The notes under the pieces were generated by a model. That model had not been told where the DNA came from. It did no database searches and saw only the letters and a list, made by a program, of their open reading frames with translations. This document shows, piece by piece, positions 23,601 through 34,930 of a DNA stretch of 64,000 bases. The position numbers and the translations under genes are program-made. The stretch comes from Xestospongia muta (Eukaryota; Porifera; Demospongiae; Haplosclerida; Petrosiidae). Location: contig OY848918.1 in assembly GCA_963693285.1 (NCBI GenBank), positions 19,107,484 to 19,171,483 of the forward strand, in the 5' to 3' direction. Each line of letters begins with the position of its first letter. The first letter of the stretch is position 1.

Positions 23601-25544
23601 ATCCATAGATCAGCCTGATTTGCGCAAAATTCACGTTGAGTTTTCACATCCCGAGCCTTCCCTTCTTGTACTTGGTACGTTTTTTGATAAAGTAACGGAA
23701 TGCGTAGGCGAGTCTTTGGAAGAAAAGAATATTCGTTTGTGGTCTACCTTAAGTCAATTTAGAGGAGTGCATGTGAATTACTGTGAAGCCAAAAAGGAGA
23801 TAATATTTCCTGTCAACACAACAGCCAGAGGTGAGTCTGAAATGAAAATTGCAGAGAGAATTCGTACAATTGTGTCTCGATCTTACATTGAGGCAGAAAT
23901 TCCAGCACGCTGGTTCTTGTTTAAGCTTGAATTAGAGGATCTTCAGAAAATTACCAAATCAATGGTCATCAATAAAAGGGAATGCTTTAGAATAGGGTTG
24001 ACTCTTGAAATGGATCGGAAAGACATTGAAGCTTCGTTACTGTACTATCACGATTTAACCATTTTCTTGTACTTTCCTGCTGTATTACCCAATGTGGTTT
24101 TTCTGCACCCACAACCCCTTTTTAATAAGCTCTCAGAAGTAATTAGTATTTCTTTTGCTGATGCCGTTACCCACTTAGAGGAAATGAATATAGTTCTACC
24201 CGCACATGCTCATATTCAGCTCAAGGCTGAAGGTATTTTCACATGCGAGCTTCTAAATTGTCTTTCTGATGGTTTCTCACCTGATTTTACTGCAGATGAC
24301 TTTTTGAAGTTAATGGAAGATATATTTGTTATAGCTCCATTGCCTGAAAAAGGAAAGTTTTTCATACCAAGCATTTTGCCGACAACTTCTTCTTTAGATA
24401 TTATTAGAGCTCCGTTTATTAAAAGTATTGATTGTTTTGTTTTGACATGGGATGAAATGCCAATTCCTCAAGGTCTTTTTCCTGCTTTGATTGTGGGTCT
24501 ACTTAAACGATCTGTCTTGCCAAAATTTAAGCTATATCGACCATCAGAATGTGAGATGCAGTATCGTAATGCAATTCGTTTAACATGTGCTGGCTATGGA
24601 GGAGCAGTTTTACTGATTGATGCTATCTACTGGATGGAGGTCTATTATTCTGGCCCTCCTGAAAAGTGCTCCACTATCAAAGATATCATCTTTGAAGCAA
24701 TCGAAGATGTAGTCAAGAAATTCCAGTATAAGAAGATTCTTTCAAGACCTCAGGAATGTTTCCTTTGCTCTATATGTCCACCTCCTATAGGCCATCTTTG
24801 TCATACAGATGATAAAAAGGAGATTCTGACTTGTTGTAAAGATGGCATGACAACAAAAAGCATTGATCAATCAAGACAACTACCTTGGATCAATAAAGAT
24901 GCTGCTACAGTTAAGAAAGAAAAAGGTTAGCATAATTGTATTTGATAGGTGTTGTTTGAATTAATACCTTCATATTATTCTGTTAAGTTTATATAGATAA
25001 TATATATATATATATATATGTCAGTATATATATATAAATATATATATAATTATATTTTTCTTTGTATACATCATAAATCTATTGCTATTATGAAAACCTA
25101 ATAAGTGTTATTGCACACTGACTTTGACTACACTTGTTTTGTTTATTTGCATTGTCAGAGAGAGGAAAGAAGTATGATTTCATTACAATCAATCTCATTG
25201 TCATGTCTTTATCCTTACACACTTTGAATTTTGTCTTTTCTATTTCTTTTTCAGCTTTGAAACCTGAAAAGCATGCATTATTGAGATCACTTTATCCAAT
25301 CAGTGGCAAATGGCATGAGATTGGTGATTTATTGGGGGTTGATTCCAACACTATTGACAGCTTGTCTAGTTCCTTGGTTTCAAATGAAATTAAAATGGCA
25401 AAAATGTTAGAAAGCTGGTTAGATAATGAACCAACTCCTGCTTCATGGGACAATATTCTCGATATCATAGAGGGACCTCTTCAGAAGAAAGCTCTTGCTG
25501 TGGAAATTCGTCAAAAAATTAAAACAAGTAAGCATTTTAGTTGA
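14661..25544 (+). CDS. Copy 2: ankyrin-Roc-COR-Death protein, complete gene (984 aa)
   Basis: The coding exons are 14661-14678, 14864-14962, 17366-17464, 19074-19172, 19558-19656, 22048-22231, 22859-24925 and 25255-25544. All joins are in frame with GT..AG introns, and the total is 985 codons including the stop. Domain order: five ankyrin repeats (about residues 7-170), a Roc-type P-loop GTPase (Walker A GAPGTGKS at about 225-232, switch-II-like DSGGQ at 379-383), a COR-like region (about 530-830), a cysteine cluster, and a Death domain in the last 96 residues. The order matches DAPK1 without its kinase and calmodulin segment. By family knowledge it would be a cytoplasmic GTP-regulated scaffold signalling through Death-domain contacts; ligand and partner are unknown. 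It is the middle member of a tandem array. Confidence 0.85.
14864..14962 (+). CDS. Copy 2 ankyrin exon 1
   Basis: Exactly 99 nt, phase 0 at both ends, 33 residues beginning NQQLYLAAEGGNIEVVKS and holding GADVNY. One ankyrin repeat in offset register. Confidence 0.85.
14963..17365. other. Copy 2 intron with fossil inverted-repeat elements
   Basis: Matches copy 3 intron 44480-47163 over nearly its full length, with small indels. At 15129-15230 a roughly 102-bp element has a 23-bp inverted repeat CTAGTCTAGTCCCCAGACCT with one mismatch; the copy 3 counterpart is at 44648-44753. A second inverted pair of the same word family is at about 16335-16365 and 16569-16612. Both pre-date the gene duplication. 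No exon is seen. Confidence 0.6.
15129..15230. mobile_element. Fossil MITE-like element, shared with copy 3
   Basis: 23-bp terminal inverted repeats (one mismatch) enclose about 56 bp. It is present at the same intron position in copy 3 (44648-44753), so insertion preceded duplication. No convincing target-site duplication. Confidence 0.6.
17366..17464 (+). CDS. Copy 2 ankyrin exon 2
   Basis: 99 nt, phase 0; encodes RPLIAASARGHSDVVSLLI then NADPNY, an ankyrin repeat. The copy 3 counterpart is 47164-47262. Confidence 0.85.
17465..19073. other. Copy 2 intron
   Basis: No element or exon is recognised. It aligns with copy 3 from about 48170 to 49380. Copy 3 has an extra 890-bp retroelement piece near its start and lacks the last 420 bp together with the next exon. 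Confidence 0.5.
19074..19172 (+). CDS. Copy 2 ankyrin exon 3 (deleted in copy 3)
   Basis: 99 nt, phase 0, after CATCTTTTAG and before GTTAGT. Encodes TSLHFAAMNGKTEVATLLI then SGANLD, the most canonical repeat of the set. It has no counterpart in copy 3, where about 690 bp (equivalent of 18655-19347) is missing. Confidence 0.85.
19558..19656 (+). CDS. Copy 2 ankyrin exon 4
   Basis: 99 nt, phase 0; encodes TPLHFAASNGHSETAHILI then AGASLD. Counterpart in copy 3 at 49607-49705. Confidence 0.87.
19657..22047. other. Copy 2 intron with 1.49-kb stretch absent from copy 3
   Basis: Bases of about 19692-21182 have no counterpart in copy 3, where the flanks join at about 49741. The extra stretch contains a tandem duplication with a period of about 339 bp (19815-20153 and 20154-20490). 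The remainder matches copy 3 (49741-50613). A minus-strand reading frame at 20845-21054 contains a peptide-like run but nothing recognisable. Confidence 0.55.
19815..20490. repeat. ~339-bp tandem duplication in copy 2 intron
   Basis: Two adjacent units start AAGTGATTA.TGTAGTAGC and both end in a GCTTTGTGTTACAAG-like stretch (19815 and 20154). They differ by scattered substitutions, so the duplication is not very recent. Confidence 0.8.
22048..22231 (+). CDS. Copy 2 exon: fifth ankyrin repeat plus linker helix
   Basis: 184 nt, phase 0 in, phase 1 out. Encodes SPLHNACRSGKVECVEILLL, then TPADMV, the typical TPxDxA-like end of an ankyrin array, and a helix KEKILQLIDKSLH leading to the GTPase. 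The donor is GTCAGT, the same as in copy 3 (50614-50797). Confidence 0.82.
22232..22858. pseudogene. Copy 2 intron with NIDO-like relic
   Basis: A 68-codon frame at 22336-22542 encodes NYIESSHMKCTVLITDQTNY; the next in-line piece reads LFGNLLNVI. It resembles the NIDO exon at 12099 (VIVITDQTSTLAIILFGEI). The same relic lies in the copy 3 intron at 50901-51107. Because the whole intron is conserved between the copies, conservation of the frame alone does not prove function. Confidence 0.4.
22859..24925 (+). CDS. Copy 2 main exon: Roc-type GTPase, COR-like region, cysteine cluster
   Basis: 2067 nt, entered in phase 2 after CTTTATAG and left one base into a codon before GTTAGC. Walker A is LSGAPGTGKSSIMKLLL. 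About 60 residues rich in Ser, Asp and Glu separate it from the core segment HWIYCVDSGGQAAFLDIAPA, an unusually long insertion. LLVLGTFFDKV occupies the place of the family's base-recognition motif (usually THxD). The COR-like part includes ARWFLFKLELEDLQKI and LYYHDLTIFLYFP followed by NVVFLHPQPLFNKLSEVI. Near the end is FLCSIC ... HLCH ... LTCCKDG, which could bind metal. It is nearly identical to copy 3 (51422-53500) up to about 24725 and clearly diverged after. Confidence 0.85.
24985..25060. repeat. TA-rich microsatellite in last intron of copy 2
   Basis: Interrupted TA repeats inside the 329-bp last intron. Confidence 0.8.
25255..25544 (+). CDS. Copy 2 last exon: Death domain
   Basis: Begins after TTTTTCAG and completes a GCT codon with the last base of the previous exon. 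It encodes ALKPEKHALLRSLYPIS and then a full Death-domain pattern (GKWHEIGDLLG, KMLESWLDNEPTPASW, LAVEIRQKI), ending at TGA 25542-25544. The amino acids are identical to copy 1 (1-259) over the shared part. It has almost nothing in common with the copy 3 last exon (53827-54170). Poly(A) signal AATAAA at 25601-25606. Confidence 0.88.
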
Positions 25545-26818
25545 TAGTGAAATCAATCAATCGGTCACTGTTTCATATTGATCCTTTGTCATGTTCATAT
25601 AATAAATAGTTATTATTATGAAGAAATGTTCAAATTGTCATATTCTCCTTTCTATCTTCATAGGTGAAGGGAGTACACTTCATTCACTTTAAAGAACATT
25701 AACTCTTACCTGAGGTAAAGATATTAACTCACATTTGGAGTGACATACTTACTCTAATAACTAGAATGTTGTGTGTAGTCCAATTGACAACTAGCTATAT
25801 GTATTAAGTTTAAGTTCTATTTGTATTTAAAGGACATGACCTGTAACATGATATACTTTGTATAGTCATATGATAATCAGATATCATGGATGAGCTTTTG
25901 ATATAAAATTTTAGTTATTTAACTAGATGTGGCTCAGTCATAAATACAAGCATATTAAATTTTAAAAAATTCATTCGGATGAATAGAATAGATACTGCTT
26001 TCAACTGATATATCATGAAAATTTATGTGTATTATTATATAGTAATAATCCCGTCAACATAATGTCTATATAATACATATGATAGTTAACTTACACGTAT
26101 TACATCTATAACAATGTATTATAACATTTCTCCTCTTTCCTTTAGATGATAGATAATTTTACTTTCTATACCAACAGTAACATTATTAATGATTATTAGT
26201 CTTTCTTTGTTAAAAGTGTATTGTTTTGATAACTTTTATTTTTACTATTATTTAGTTACTTGACACCATTTTTTAAATTTAAAATTTAAACTATTAAAAT
26301 GATGATTCAATGAAACTATGATCTTAGTATCTTACAATCAATAATATATCTAACAAAGAGTTGTTAATATGTATTCTAAAAGTGGACACAATCATAAGAT
26401 AAAACATTATCAAATACCTCACTGCTATTTTAAGGCCTGAGTCCACCCACACACTACCTAAAAATTGACTATTTTCTTTTCAATTTTCAATTTCAAACAA
26501 ATAATAACAAATACATCATTCTGACTACATGTAAGTGGTTTGATTTTGAATAGTCTTCACTATTATAGTTATAAAGTCAACAGTTGAGTCTTCTGTTCGT
26601 AGATATGGACGAAACAAAGGAGATCTAAAAAATGGAGAAAATGGGATAGGCATTTGGTAAAACAGATATTAAAAGACTTAAAATTTAGGACACAGTGTGT
26701 CATAATATGCTTAACGTCATGTAAAATGTTGAAGTTGATACTACTAGTAATCATGAGTTATGCAAATAAAATTACTATTATGAGGTCGATTATAGCCACT
26801 TAGGTCAATATCCCTTTT
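25545..26818. other. Spacer duplicated from downstream of copy 1
   Basis: Counterpart of 260-1535. No gene seen. Confidence 0.7.
25601..25606 (+). promoter_or_regulatory. Candidate polyadenylation signal of copy 2
   Basis: AATAAA 57 bases after the stop codon, as in copy 1. Confidence 0.5.
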
Positions 26819-29800
26819 TTAACAAATAACGCGTCAATATTGTGACCTCAGTGACGAATGACCCGATCCAGTCATTTCAATTTACTAAGCAATAGCGCAA
26901 CATCGACAGGTGGTTAGAGTGTGTAATTTCTACTGTAGTAGCTCCTGTACTTGTTATTGCTTGCCTTTGAATCTGCAGTCAGCACTTGACCCAAGTTTCC
27001 AGTCTTTGTATTTAAAGTTAATAGTCCAAGTTATTACCTCGTGTATTGATTATTGTTGACAACTCAGTCTGCATATCTCCACTTGCAACTTAACAGTCCA
27101 AGTTAGTAACTCACATGCATACGAACCACGATAAAGATAAGTATACTTGCATATTATAATTAGTACATCACTCAAATAAATGTAAACAAATAACAACAAA
27201 TGCATTATGCAAATAGAATGACTGATAGACGATTATTTACAAGAGATGAAGTCTTGGATATTATTGAAGATGAACCAATGTATCCAGGGAGTGATGAAGA
27301 ATTTGACACATTAGATATGAGATGGAGGACGACTACTGATAATAAAATTATAAGATAATTTACAAAGTATATAAAACCTACCAATCTTAGTATAACAGAA
27401 GGTACATCTGTTGATGTTGAAAAGTCTCCAGTCCAGTTACCTGCACTGCTATGGTAAATATCACAAATATTACCTTTTACTGATTGTAAAATAAATAGCT
27501 ACCAACAAATAGAGTCACTTGCAGGTCCATCAAGTTCACTAAACAATACACCACTATCAGCGTAAGTGAACACATGTCAAAATAACAGTTTACCTACAAT
27601 CATAATAGGACTTCTCTTGAAAATCCTGTGTCTGGCACTAACAAATCTAAACAAAGGTAAGTTATACAATAAATGTACATTTCTCATCTGTAAATATCTT
27701 CATAGCCAATGTCCAAGTGACCACACCCAGGGGAAATAAAATGGTCAAACAATTACATGCCAGTCACTATAGATTCATTTACAGAATCAGTGGGACCAAC
27801 TGTTTCTGTCCCTTCATCACCACTTGAGGCATTTATGCTATTTTTTACACAATCACTTCTACAACTGATAGTAGACGAGACAAACAGATATGCTGAAACA
27901 TGTATGGGTGGAGAAAAGTATGCCAAATAGACAAAAGTGTCTATTGAAGAATTGCAGGCATACTCGAGATTTATGATCGTAATGGGGATAGTAAAATCAC
28001 CATCCCTATATGATTATTGGAAAAATGACCCATATTATCACTACACCCCCACACCAGATTGAATTTCTCGAGATAGATTCATGGACATTTCACAATATCT
28101 TAATTTTGTAGACAATGCGACGTTAGCACTACCAGATACACCACAATATGATCGTCTTGGTAAAGTAAGATCAGTTCTGGAATTTCTTAACAACAAATTC
28201 CTTACATTATATAATCCAAATTGTGACAACAGTATAGACGAGATAATCATAAAATTTAAGGGCAGATCAGCAATGAAACAATATTTTCCCAGAAAGCCTA
28301 TCAAGAGAGGATTTAAAGTTTGGGTCAGGGCTGATAGTGACAATGGGTTTGTATGTGAATACCAAGTATACTGTGGAAAGGAGATCAGAAACAGGACTAG
28401 GGTCACTGGTTGTCTGAGACTTAAAAAGAAGCATTGTCAGGAAAAACCATCACATATACTGTGATAACTTTTTTACAGGCATTCCACTTTTTAAGGATCT
28501 GCTAGAAGACAAAATTTATGCCTACGGAACCATGCGTTCAGATAGAAAGTTCTATCCAACAGAATTCAAACCAATTCTAAAGAAAGGTTTCAAGGAGAGG
28601 GGAGAATTCAAGCTATTACAACATGAAAGTTTGCTAATGACAGTGTGGCAAGACACAAAGGTAGTAAGTGCTCTTGCTACAAACTCTCAATCTTTGGCAA
28701 TAACACAAGTGGAGAGGAAGCAACAAAATGGAGAAAAAAAAATAGTAAATTGTCCTCAACTAATAGCCAACTATAACCAAAAAATGGGTGGAGTTGATCA
28801 TAATGATCAACTGAGGCAGTACTACTGCCTCAATGCAAGAGGATATAAGGCTTATATGTACATCTTTTACTTTGTAACTGATTTTGTAATTACAAACACT
28901 TACCTCTTGCAAACATTCCTTCCCACATTTCCATTCAAAACAATCAAAGACTTTTGCCTCAACTTAGGCCACCTTCTCATTGGATCGTATTGTGGTCGTA
29001 AGCGTCGTGGTTGTCCTTCATTGTGTCTACCAGTGAAAAAATTTTGTCAGCACCATTTTCCTCAAAAGCATGATGGCAGTAGACACAAGTGTCACTACTG
29101 TTATGCATTTCTAAACAAACAAAGAGATACTCAATGGTATTGTAGTGACTGGAGCCTTTACCTCTGTCATACTGGAAAGAGTGATGACTGTTTCCTACAC
29201 TACCACACCCACCATGGACCTAATGAAAATTAAAGAGACACTTACATATATACAAAAGAATAAATATATATTATCAACACCTAACTGAAATGTCTAACCA
29301 AACAGTAGTCATTCAAATAATAAGCATATACAGACAGACACAGACAACACACAAAATCCAACTATAAATTTCTACAAACAAGGTAAGCAATACTAACTTG
29401 TTTATATACTGGACATGTTTTGCATCATTTGTAGTACTTACAGAAGCTATCACTATTGTACCTTAGCCCTAGCGCTTCAATTTCAAGCGCTTTTTTCATT
29501 ACAAAGACGGTAGTAGAAAAGATACGATAGAATGACTTACTTTCAGCAGAGTTCGAGGTAGAATTTACTTGTAGAATCGTTTTATAACATCTCTAGACCT
29601 ACAAATCAACGACGGTTGCCTTATTTACTCGTAAATGAACCTGTTAAAAGTTCTCCAATGCGTCTTCCTCTTCTTTCGATGAACATGTGCTTTAGGCAAA
29701 TTAAATTTCGACATCCGGTGACCCCACCTAAGCAATTATTTCGTTAAAAAAGGACACCAAAACGAATTTCCATCTGAAAATTTCACAATATCTCATACTA

Positions 29801-30563
29801 GCCTATGGACAAATCTTGGCTACACTTAAAGACAATAAATGACAGCACAAGAACAAATAAAAAATACAAGTACAATGCTAACATGTTTGTGAGTGTCTAA
29901 TAACAATCTCTGAACAGAACAATATAGAAGTTTGTCATTGTTATATCTAGTGAAAAGCCTCCTAATTACAGCATTTCACCAAATGATTATTGACTAATAT
30001 ACTTAGTAAAGTCTCCATGTGTCACGTGCATACACTATATATACTAAATATGCTCATTTTAACACTCCATGTGCATTTACTAAAGGTTGATTGCATCCAA
30101 CCAATCCTGTCTACATCTGCAAAGATAAATTGTTGCAGATACCTTTAAAGTAGAGAATGAATTTAGTTTGTTCTTTAGCACTATTTCTATAAAGCATGAC
30201 TCTATGTACTCATTTAATCACAAGCTCTAGGTCTCAAGCTTTTTCATGTATTAGCACCAGATACCTACAGTCAACTTAGTGATTATATATATACAATAAT
30301 ATTAACAAAACTAGATCTGGTATTTCATCTCTCTGAATTATGTTAATTTAATTTATTACAATATAGGATACATTAGTCTTAGTATTAATGTATCTGCTAA
30401 TACAGATACTTGTTTATCTATATGAACATAATTATAATATCTAGGATATACAAACGGAAACACCTCTTCATTATAACCTGTGGATCCCAGTGCAACTGAC
30501 TGATTAGTAAAATTATATCTAAATTTAGAGTAAAATAACCAGAGTTCAAAAATTGTAGTTTAA
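26819..30563 (+). mobile_element. piggyBac-family transposon, copy B (dead)
   Basis: TTAA at 26819-26822 borders the element. Its flanks match those of copy A, so A and B are one insertion duplicated with the surrounding DNA. The right border is approximate (30560-30563). Compared with A, a large part of the transposase 3' end is retained. Confidence 0.8.
27218..29233 (+). pseudogene. piggyBac transposase pseudogene B
   Basis: The start MTDRRLFTRDEVLDIIEDEP is at 27218. The C-terminal half is open from 28532 to the stop at 29233. It carries KMGGVDHNDQL (third Asp of the DDE-type triad) and the cysteine-rich C-terminal domain (HKCHYCYAFL, WYCSDWSLYLCH). Disabling changes include TAG at about 27928, TGA at 28060-28062 shared with copy A, and a short deletion plus frameshift around 28383-28450, which disrupts the region of the second Asp. 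It therefore cannot encode an active transposase. Confidence 0.85.
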
Positions 30564-30599
30564 GTACATTAATACTATAATATTAACACTGATTATATA

Positions 30600-30900
30600 C
30601 GAATAAAAAAAAGGAAGGAGAAACTATAGAAAGCATAAAGAGTGACAGACATTGCATCATCTACTCAATATCCATCTACTATGTATCTACATTTACTTTA
30701 AAAATCTACCTAGTATCTACTTGTATTAATACCATCTACTTTCATATATTTACTGGTTGTAATAACATTTACTTTCATGCAGTAATATCATTTACTTTCA
30801 TGTATTTGTTGATAAAAAACAAAAACTGCATTTACTCTGAAACTGAAAGAAGAGTGAAAATTACTGTAAAAAAGGAGCGATAAACAAGGTACTAGAGCAG
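30600..30900. repeat. Imperfect short-motif tract present only in the second duplicate
   Basis: Between about 30640 and 30890 the word CATTTACTTTCATG and variants (CATCTACTTTCAT, ATCTACTTGTA) recur. The stretch is missing at the matching place after copy 1 (about 5155), so it was gained in one duplicate or lost from the other. Confidence 0.6.
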
Positions 30901-31281
30901 ATCAGTCACATTCAACATAAATATGATGGCACACATGATTAGAGGTTTTTTATACTCAATACTAGTGGTTATATGTAGACATACATGATGGAGGTATTAT
31001 GCCATCAACTAAACAAATTGGTGGTGTAAGTATTACTGTGATCTCCATCTTGTGTCTCCTGCTGTAGCTTCATTCACAAATAGTAATTACCATAAACTAG
31101 AAATGATGTCTCCAAAAATTAATATCTTATATTTAAAATAAGGACAAAGACTTGTACCTCTCTCTGGTAGTCAAATCAATTACAATGTTCTCCGTAAACT
31201 AGATTAATTAAAACATGGAGTATATATTAAATATTGCAACACCATGCAGGCAATCCACCATTGTGATCAGCTAAAATATAT

Positions 31282-31485
31282 GTGTATCCTTGTCCAATGG
31301 GTTTAATATTAAGTGGAGGTGAGTGTGTATGTAATAGCTTTATCACTGATATTTCACCTACAACAGTATGTAACATCACTACAACCACTATTATAATTAC
31401 TGGTCAATGTTTGGGTCAACTGTATTCTCTTGAGAGAATGTTTTGTAATTGTATTTATAAATTGCATTCCTCAGCAATAATCTAA
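31282..31485 (+). pseudogene. Cysteine-rich relic, copy B
   Basis: Second copy of the piece at 6865-7068, with GLILSGGECVCNSFITDISP. It lacks the 1.3 kb that precedes it in the first duplicate. Confidence 0.45.
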
Positions 31486-31797
31486 AATGTATCCATATAA
31501 TTTACCCATAATATCATCTCTCATCAAGTACAAGCAAGCATGTGTGGTAAAAATTGTTTCTTGTACACATTGTAGACATTTTTATTTAAACTCAGCTTCT
31601 ACTGACATAACATTGTTTACTAAACTTTATTACTACTATTATTAACAAGTAGAAATTAAATAACAAACAGAATCAACAATCTACAACTTTTTATAATTTA
31701 TGTTAATTATATCATACTACTTATGGTTTAAACATGTATTGGAATGTAATCTCATCTATGACTTTAAATAATAAATAATAGAAATTATAGAAGAACC

Positions 31798-32470
31798 CAT
31801 GGCAAAGAAAGCCTCAAAAAGTGACTGCTTTAGTAGTGATGATGTTGACAGCTTGTTACTAGGTGAGTTATTAATTAACAACAATAGATTAACTGTTGTA
31901 TGTAGCTCAGTAGATGCCACATATGGCAATGAAATAATGTTAGTTATTTAGTTTCCAGTTTATTTTTTTGATACAATTTAGATTGTTTGTCACTAAGACC
32001 ATGGAATTCTTTTGAAGTACAAAAGATGGATGGTTGTGCCTCTCACTGTTGCCAATACATTCACCATGTCAGTATCATCGATATAGTCTGTGTCTTAAAA
32101 CAAATATATGATATAAAAGGTTGGCTCTTACCTATTACTGAGGAGCTTCATAATCACTCTAATCCTCATGTATTCATTCAGGTATATTTATTACACAAGA
32201 ACTACCATTTTTGATAATCCATTTATAGATTTACCAGAAATTGTGATAGCAGAGCTGAAATGCATTATAAGAGGTGGAGCAGTGATGCTTGGGAGCCACA
32301 GAACAGTAGTGCATTTATTCTTCTAAAAGTTAGTCTTGATCAATAATCAAACTGGTTACAAATTAGGTATTTTACAGGAATTGCCGTATGGTTTATTGCT
32401 ACTTCATGTCAAAGCAAAGCCAGATAAATTAGATATGACTGCTCTTACCAACAGCATTCCTAAATATTTA
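31798..32470 (+). pseudogene. Unrecognised multi-exon gene remnant, copy B
   Basis: Starts MAKKASKSDCFSSDDVD at 31801. The next exon-like block after TTTAG at 31981 stays open through SFEVQKMDGCASHCCQYIHH and LKQIYDIKGWLLPITEELHN to a GT donor at 32182, longer than in copy A. Frameshifts follow near 32210. Homology to the first duplicate stops abruptly at about 32470 (8054 there), which marks the distal edge of the segmental duplication. Confidence 0.4.
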
Positions 32471-34530
32471 TGATGTATGTGTTGACTATAAACCTAGATA
32501 GGTTAATGAAGGTCATAGTAAGTGTTTACATAATAGGATTATGTAATAATGCTAAGAAATAGAACAAAAACATATCTCTTGAAATCACACTTACAATTAT
32601 ATTATTGATTTTATCTATTGTTTAATGATAATTGATTTATGATCAAATTCTTTGAAGTATAATTACATTCCATATATTTTAATTATTAATGATAATATTT
32701 ACACATGGTTGGTACTGTCTACTTGTAGCAGACTCGTAAGTTAATTAAGTTATTATTTATTATTAACTAAATATATATGAAGTATATTATATTATGTATA
32801 GGTATATATATTATGTCTGAAATTAATTCATGATGTTAAATATGGTCAATTCCTGGAAAACATTTACAATTTATATTTGAATACATAGTCTGAAAAATAG
32901 TATAATATGAACATTTTCATAGAATGAATTCATAGTATGACTTCTAAGAGTTATACTTTACACAGTACATAATACTATGACCATATTGTTGGTAGATAAG
33001 TCTTAAAAAATTATTATTGTAACTTACAAATACCTTCCACACTGAAGTCGTAAGTTTTCTAACCTAATATCCTTGATAAAGACCCTATGCTATAGGCTGA
33101 AACAACTGGTGAAATCTACAAAGAAGATTATGAGGTGGAATGTCTGCACAATTAAAATTATTTGTTAATTAATATATTCAATGACTTCTATAATGAAACT
33201 CTTTAATAGAACTGTAACATTTGGTATTATTAAAGGCTTAATTATCACAATACACAATAACGTTTTAAATATTAATTTTCTAGAATAAATATTATTCTAG
33301 GAATATGTCTACATCACTAATGACGTCATGTTAATACACTTAATTTTGATGAATAGGTTCGTTCCAGTAAGTGACCATATTAATTGAATTTATTTTCAAA
33401 TTTTGGTTTTCCCAATAATACGTAAGATAATTTCCAGTTCGTAAATTACAAGGTAGTTAATAAAATTAAAGAAAGTTGCATAATAGACACTTCATTCCAT
33501 TAATTAAGTCATTCAACACTGGGAATATAAATAAATTAATATTTCGATATAATAATTAAGTCATAGACTATATATAATCACCAAATAATATAGATGTTAT
33601 ATAATTAAAAGTTGGCTGCTTTTATATATTGTGTGCTGGCTATGATAATAGTGTATTTAGATACTGTAATCAACTCAATATTCTCTAATATCAGTATTGG
33701 TCCAGGAATAACATAATAATAGCTAACTATTGTATTATAGTTGAAATTGGTCCTTTTCAAAGTTAATAGAAGTACTTCATATCAAAATGTTTATATATTA
33801 CTCTCTTAAAATAGACTACAAATCTGAGATGTTATATATGAAGGAATGATCATGATTGTTTATTAATTAGAGAAAGTAATATTAAGTTATAAAATATTTT
33901 GGGACAAAAATCAAAAATGAAATAGTAAATATTGAGGGTGTTTCCAATGGTCACCAGTCATTACATCATCATGGTGATAGGAATATCACTGTATATGTAA
34001 GTTCATCGAAAGGTACCCTCACTTTAAGCTGATTAAATTAAGGTTATTATTAACATAATAATTATGTGTTATATATGAATTACACTATACTTATATTATT
34101 ATATATATTGTCTCAAAGTCAATCAACTTATGTGTCCAATATATTACTAGCATTCCTGAATAATCATTTTTATCAAATTTACATTTAATAGACATTTTCT
34201 TAGAAATGAATTCATACATTGTCTTCTAAAAGTTATATGGTATACAGTATGGTATGACCATGTTGAGGATGTAAGTCTTACAAGTTTGTTATAAGTACTT
34301 GATAAGGGCTACCTCACGAGTATTCTGAGCTTAAAACCATTCAAACATAATTATGGAGAACTATATACAACTCATGAAATTAAAATTGAGCAATGTTTGA
34401 GTGTGTAATATAATATCAGCAGTCCATTTCAGACAATTTTTATTTTATGGATTAAAATTATCGATAGATATATCTGCAGTGATGGATGGCTTCATAAATG
34501 TAGTTATAGCTGTCTAGTAAGCTATTTAAT
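32471..34530. other. AT-rich spacer
   Basis: No gene recognised. Segments at 34005-34200 and 34370-34505 are related to 10580-10760 and 10340-10500, in the opposite order. Confidence 0.4.
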
Positions 34531-34534
34531 TCAC

Positions 34535-34594
<60 letters not shown>
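34535..34594. repeat. (ATT)n microsatellite, probable LINE tail
   Basis: About 60 bases of ATT repeats, immediately distal (minus-strand 3') to the LINE fragment at 34717-34930. Confidence 0.9.
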
Positions 34595-34716
34595 CATTTT
34601 ACAGAACAATAATGGAATTATAAAAATGAGATGAACGGTAAATGATAGAAGTAAGACGGCTATTGAACAGAGGGCCTATTAGTAAGTCCTATTAATAGCC
34701 TAAGTGATGAGGTTGA

Positions 34717-34930
34717 TTAAAGTGATTTAGTGAATTGTGAGGGAAGGGAACAAAGAGAACATTTGCTGCATGGGCAAACAAAATGGAATGAGCAGGGGTT
34801 AGAAGGGTCAAACTTGTTGGTAAAACAGAACCAAAAGAATTTTGTTAGCTGTTTCTTAATAGTTTTAATAGGCAAGTCTAGATCAATTGGAGGAAGGGCA
34901 TTCCACAGTCTTGGAATTCGATTGAATATA
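34717..34930 (-). mobile_element. Non-LTR retrotransposon (LINE) ORF2 C-terminal fragment
   Basis: On the minus strand it encodes FNRIPRLWNALPPIDLDLPI, then a short helix, then PCSFHFVCPCSKCSLC and a stop. The RLWNALP motif and the cysteine-ending tail are typical of the extreme C-terminus of reverse transcriptases of CR1/L2/RTE-like elements. The simple repeat at 34535-34594 sits where such an element's 3' tail would be. It is truncated at its 5' side, where the sequence passes into beta-helix repeats. Confidence 0.6.

Noticed and set aside
33055..33120. Hammerhead-ribozyme-like string (GATAAAGACC, short palindrome, CTGAAAC)
   Set aside because: The core bases depart from the required CUGANGA, and stems I and III are not apparent.
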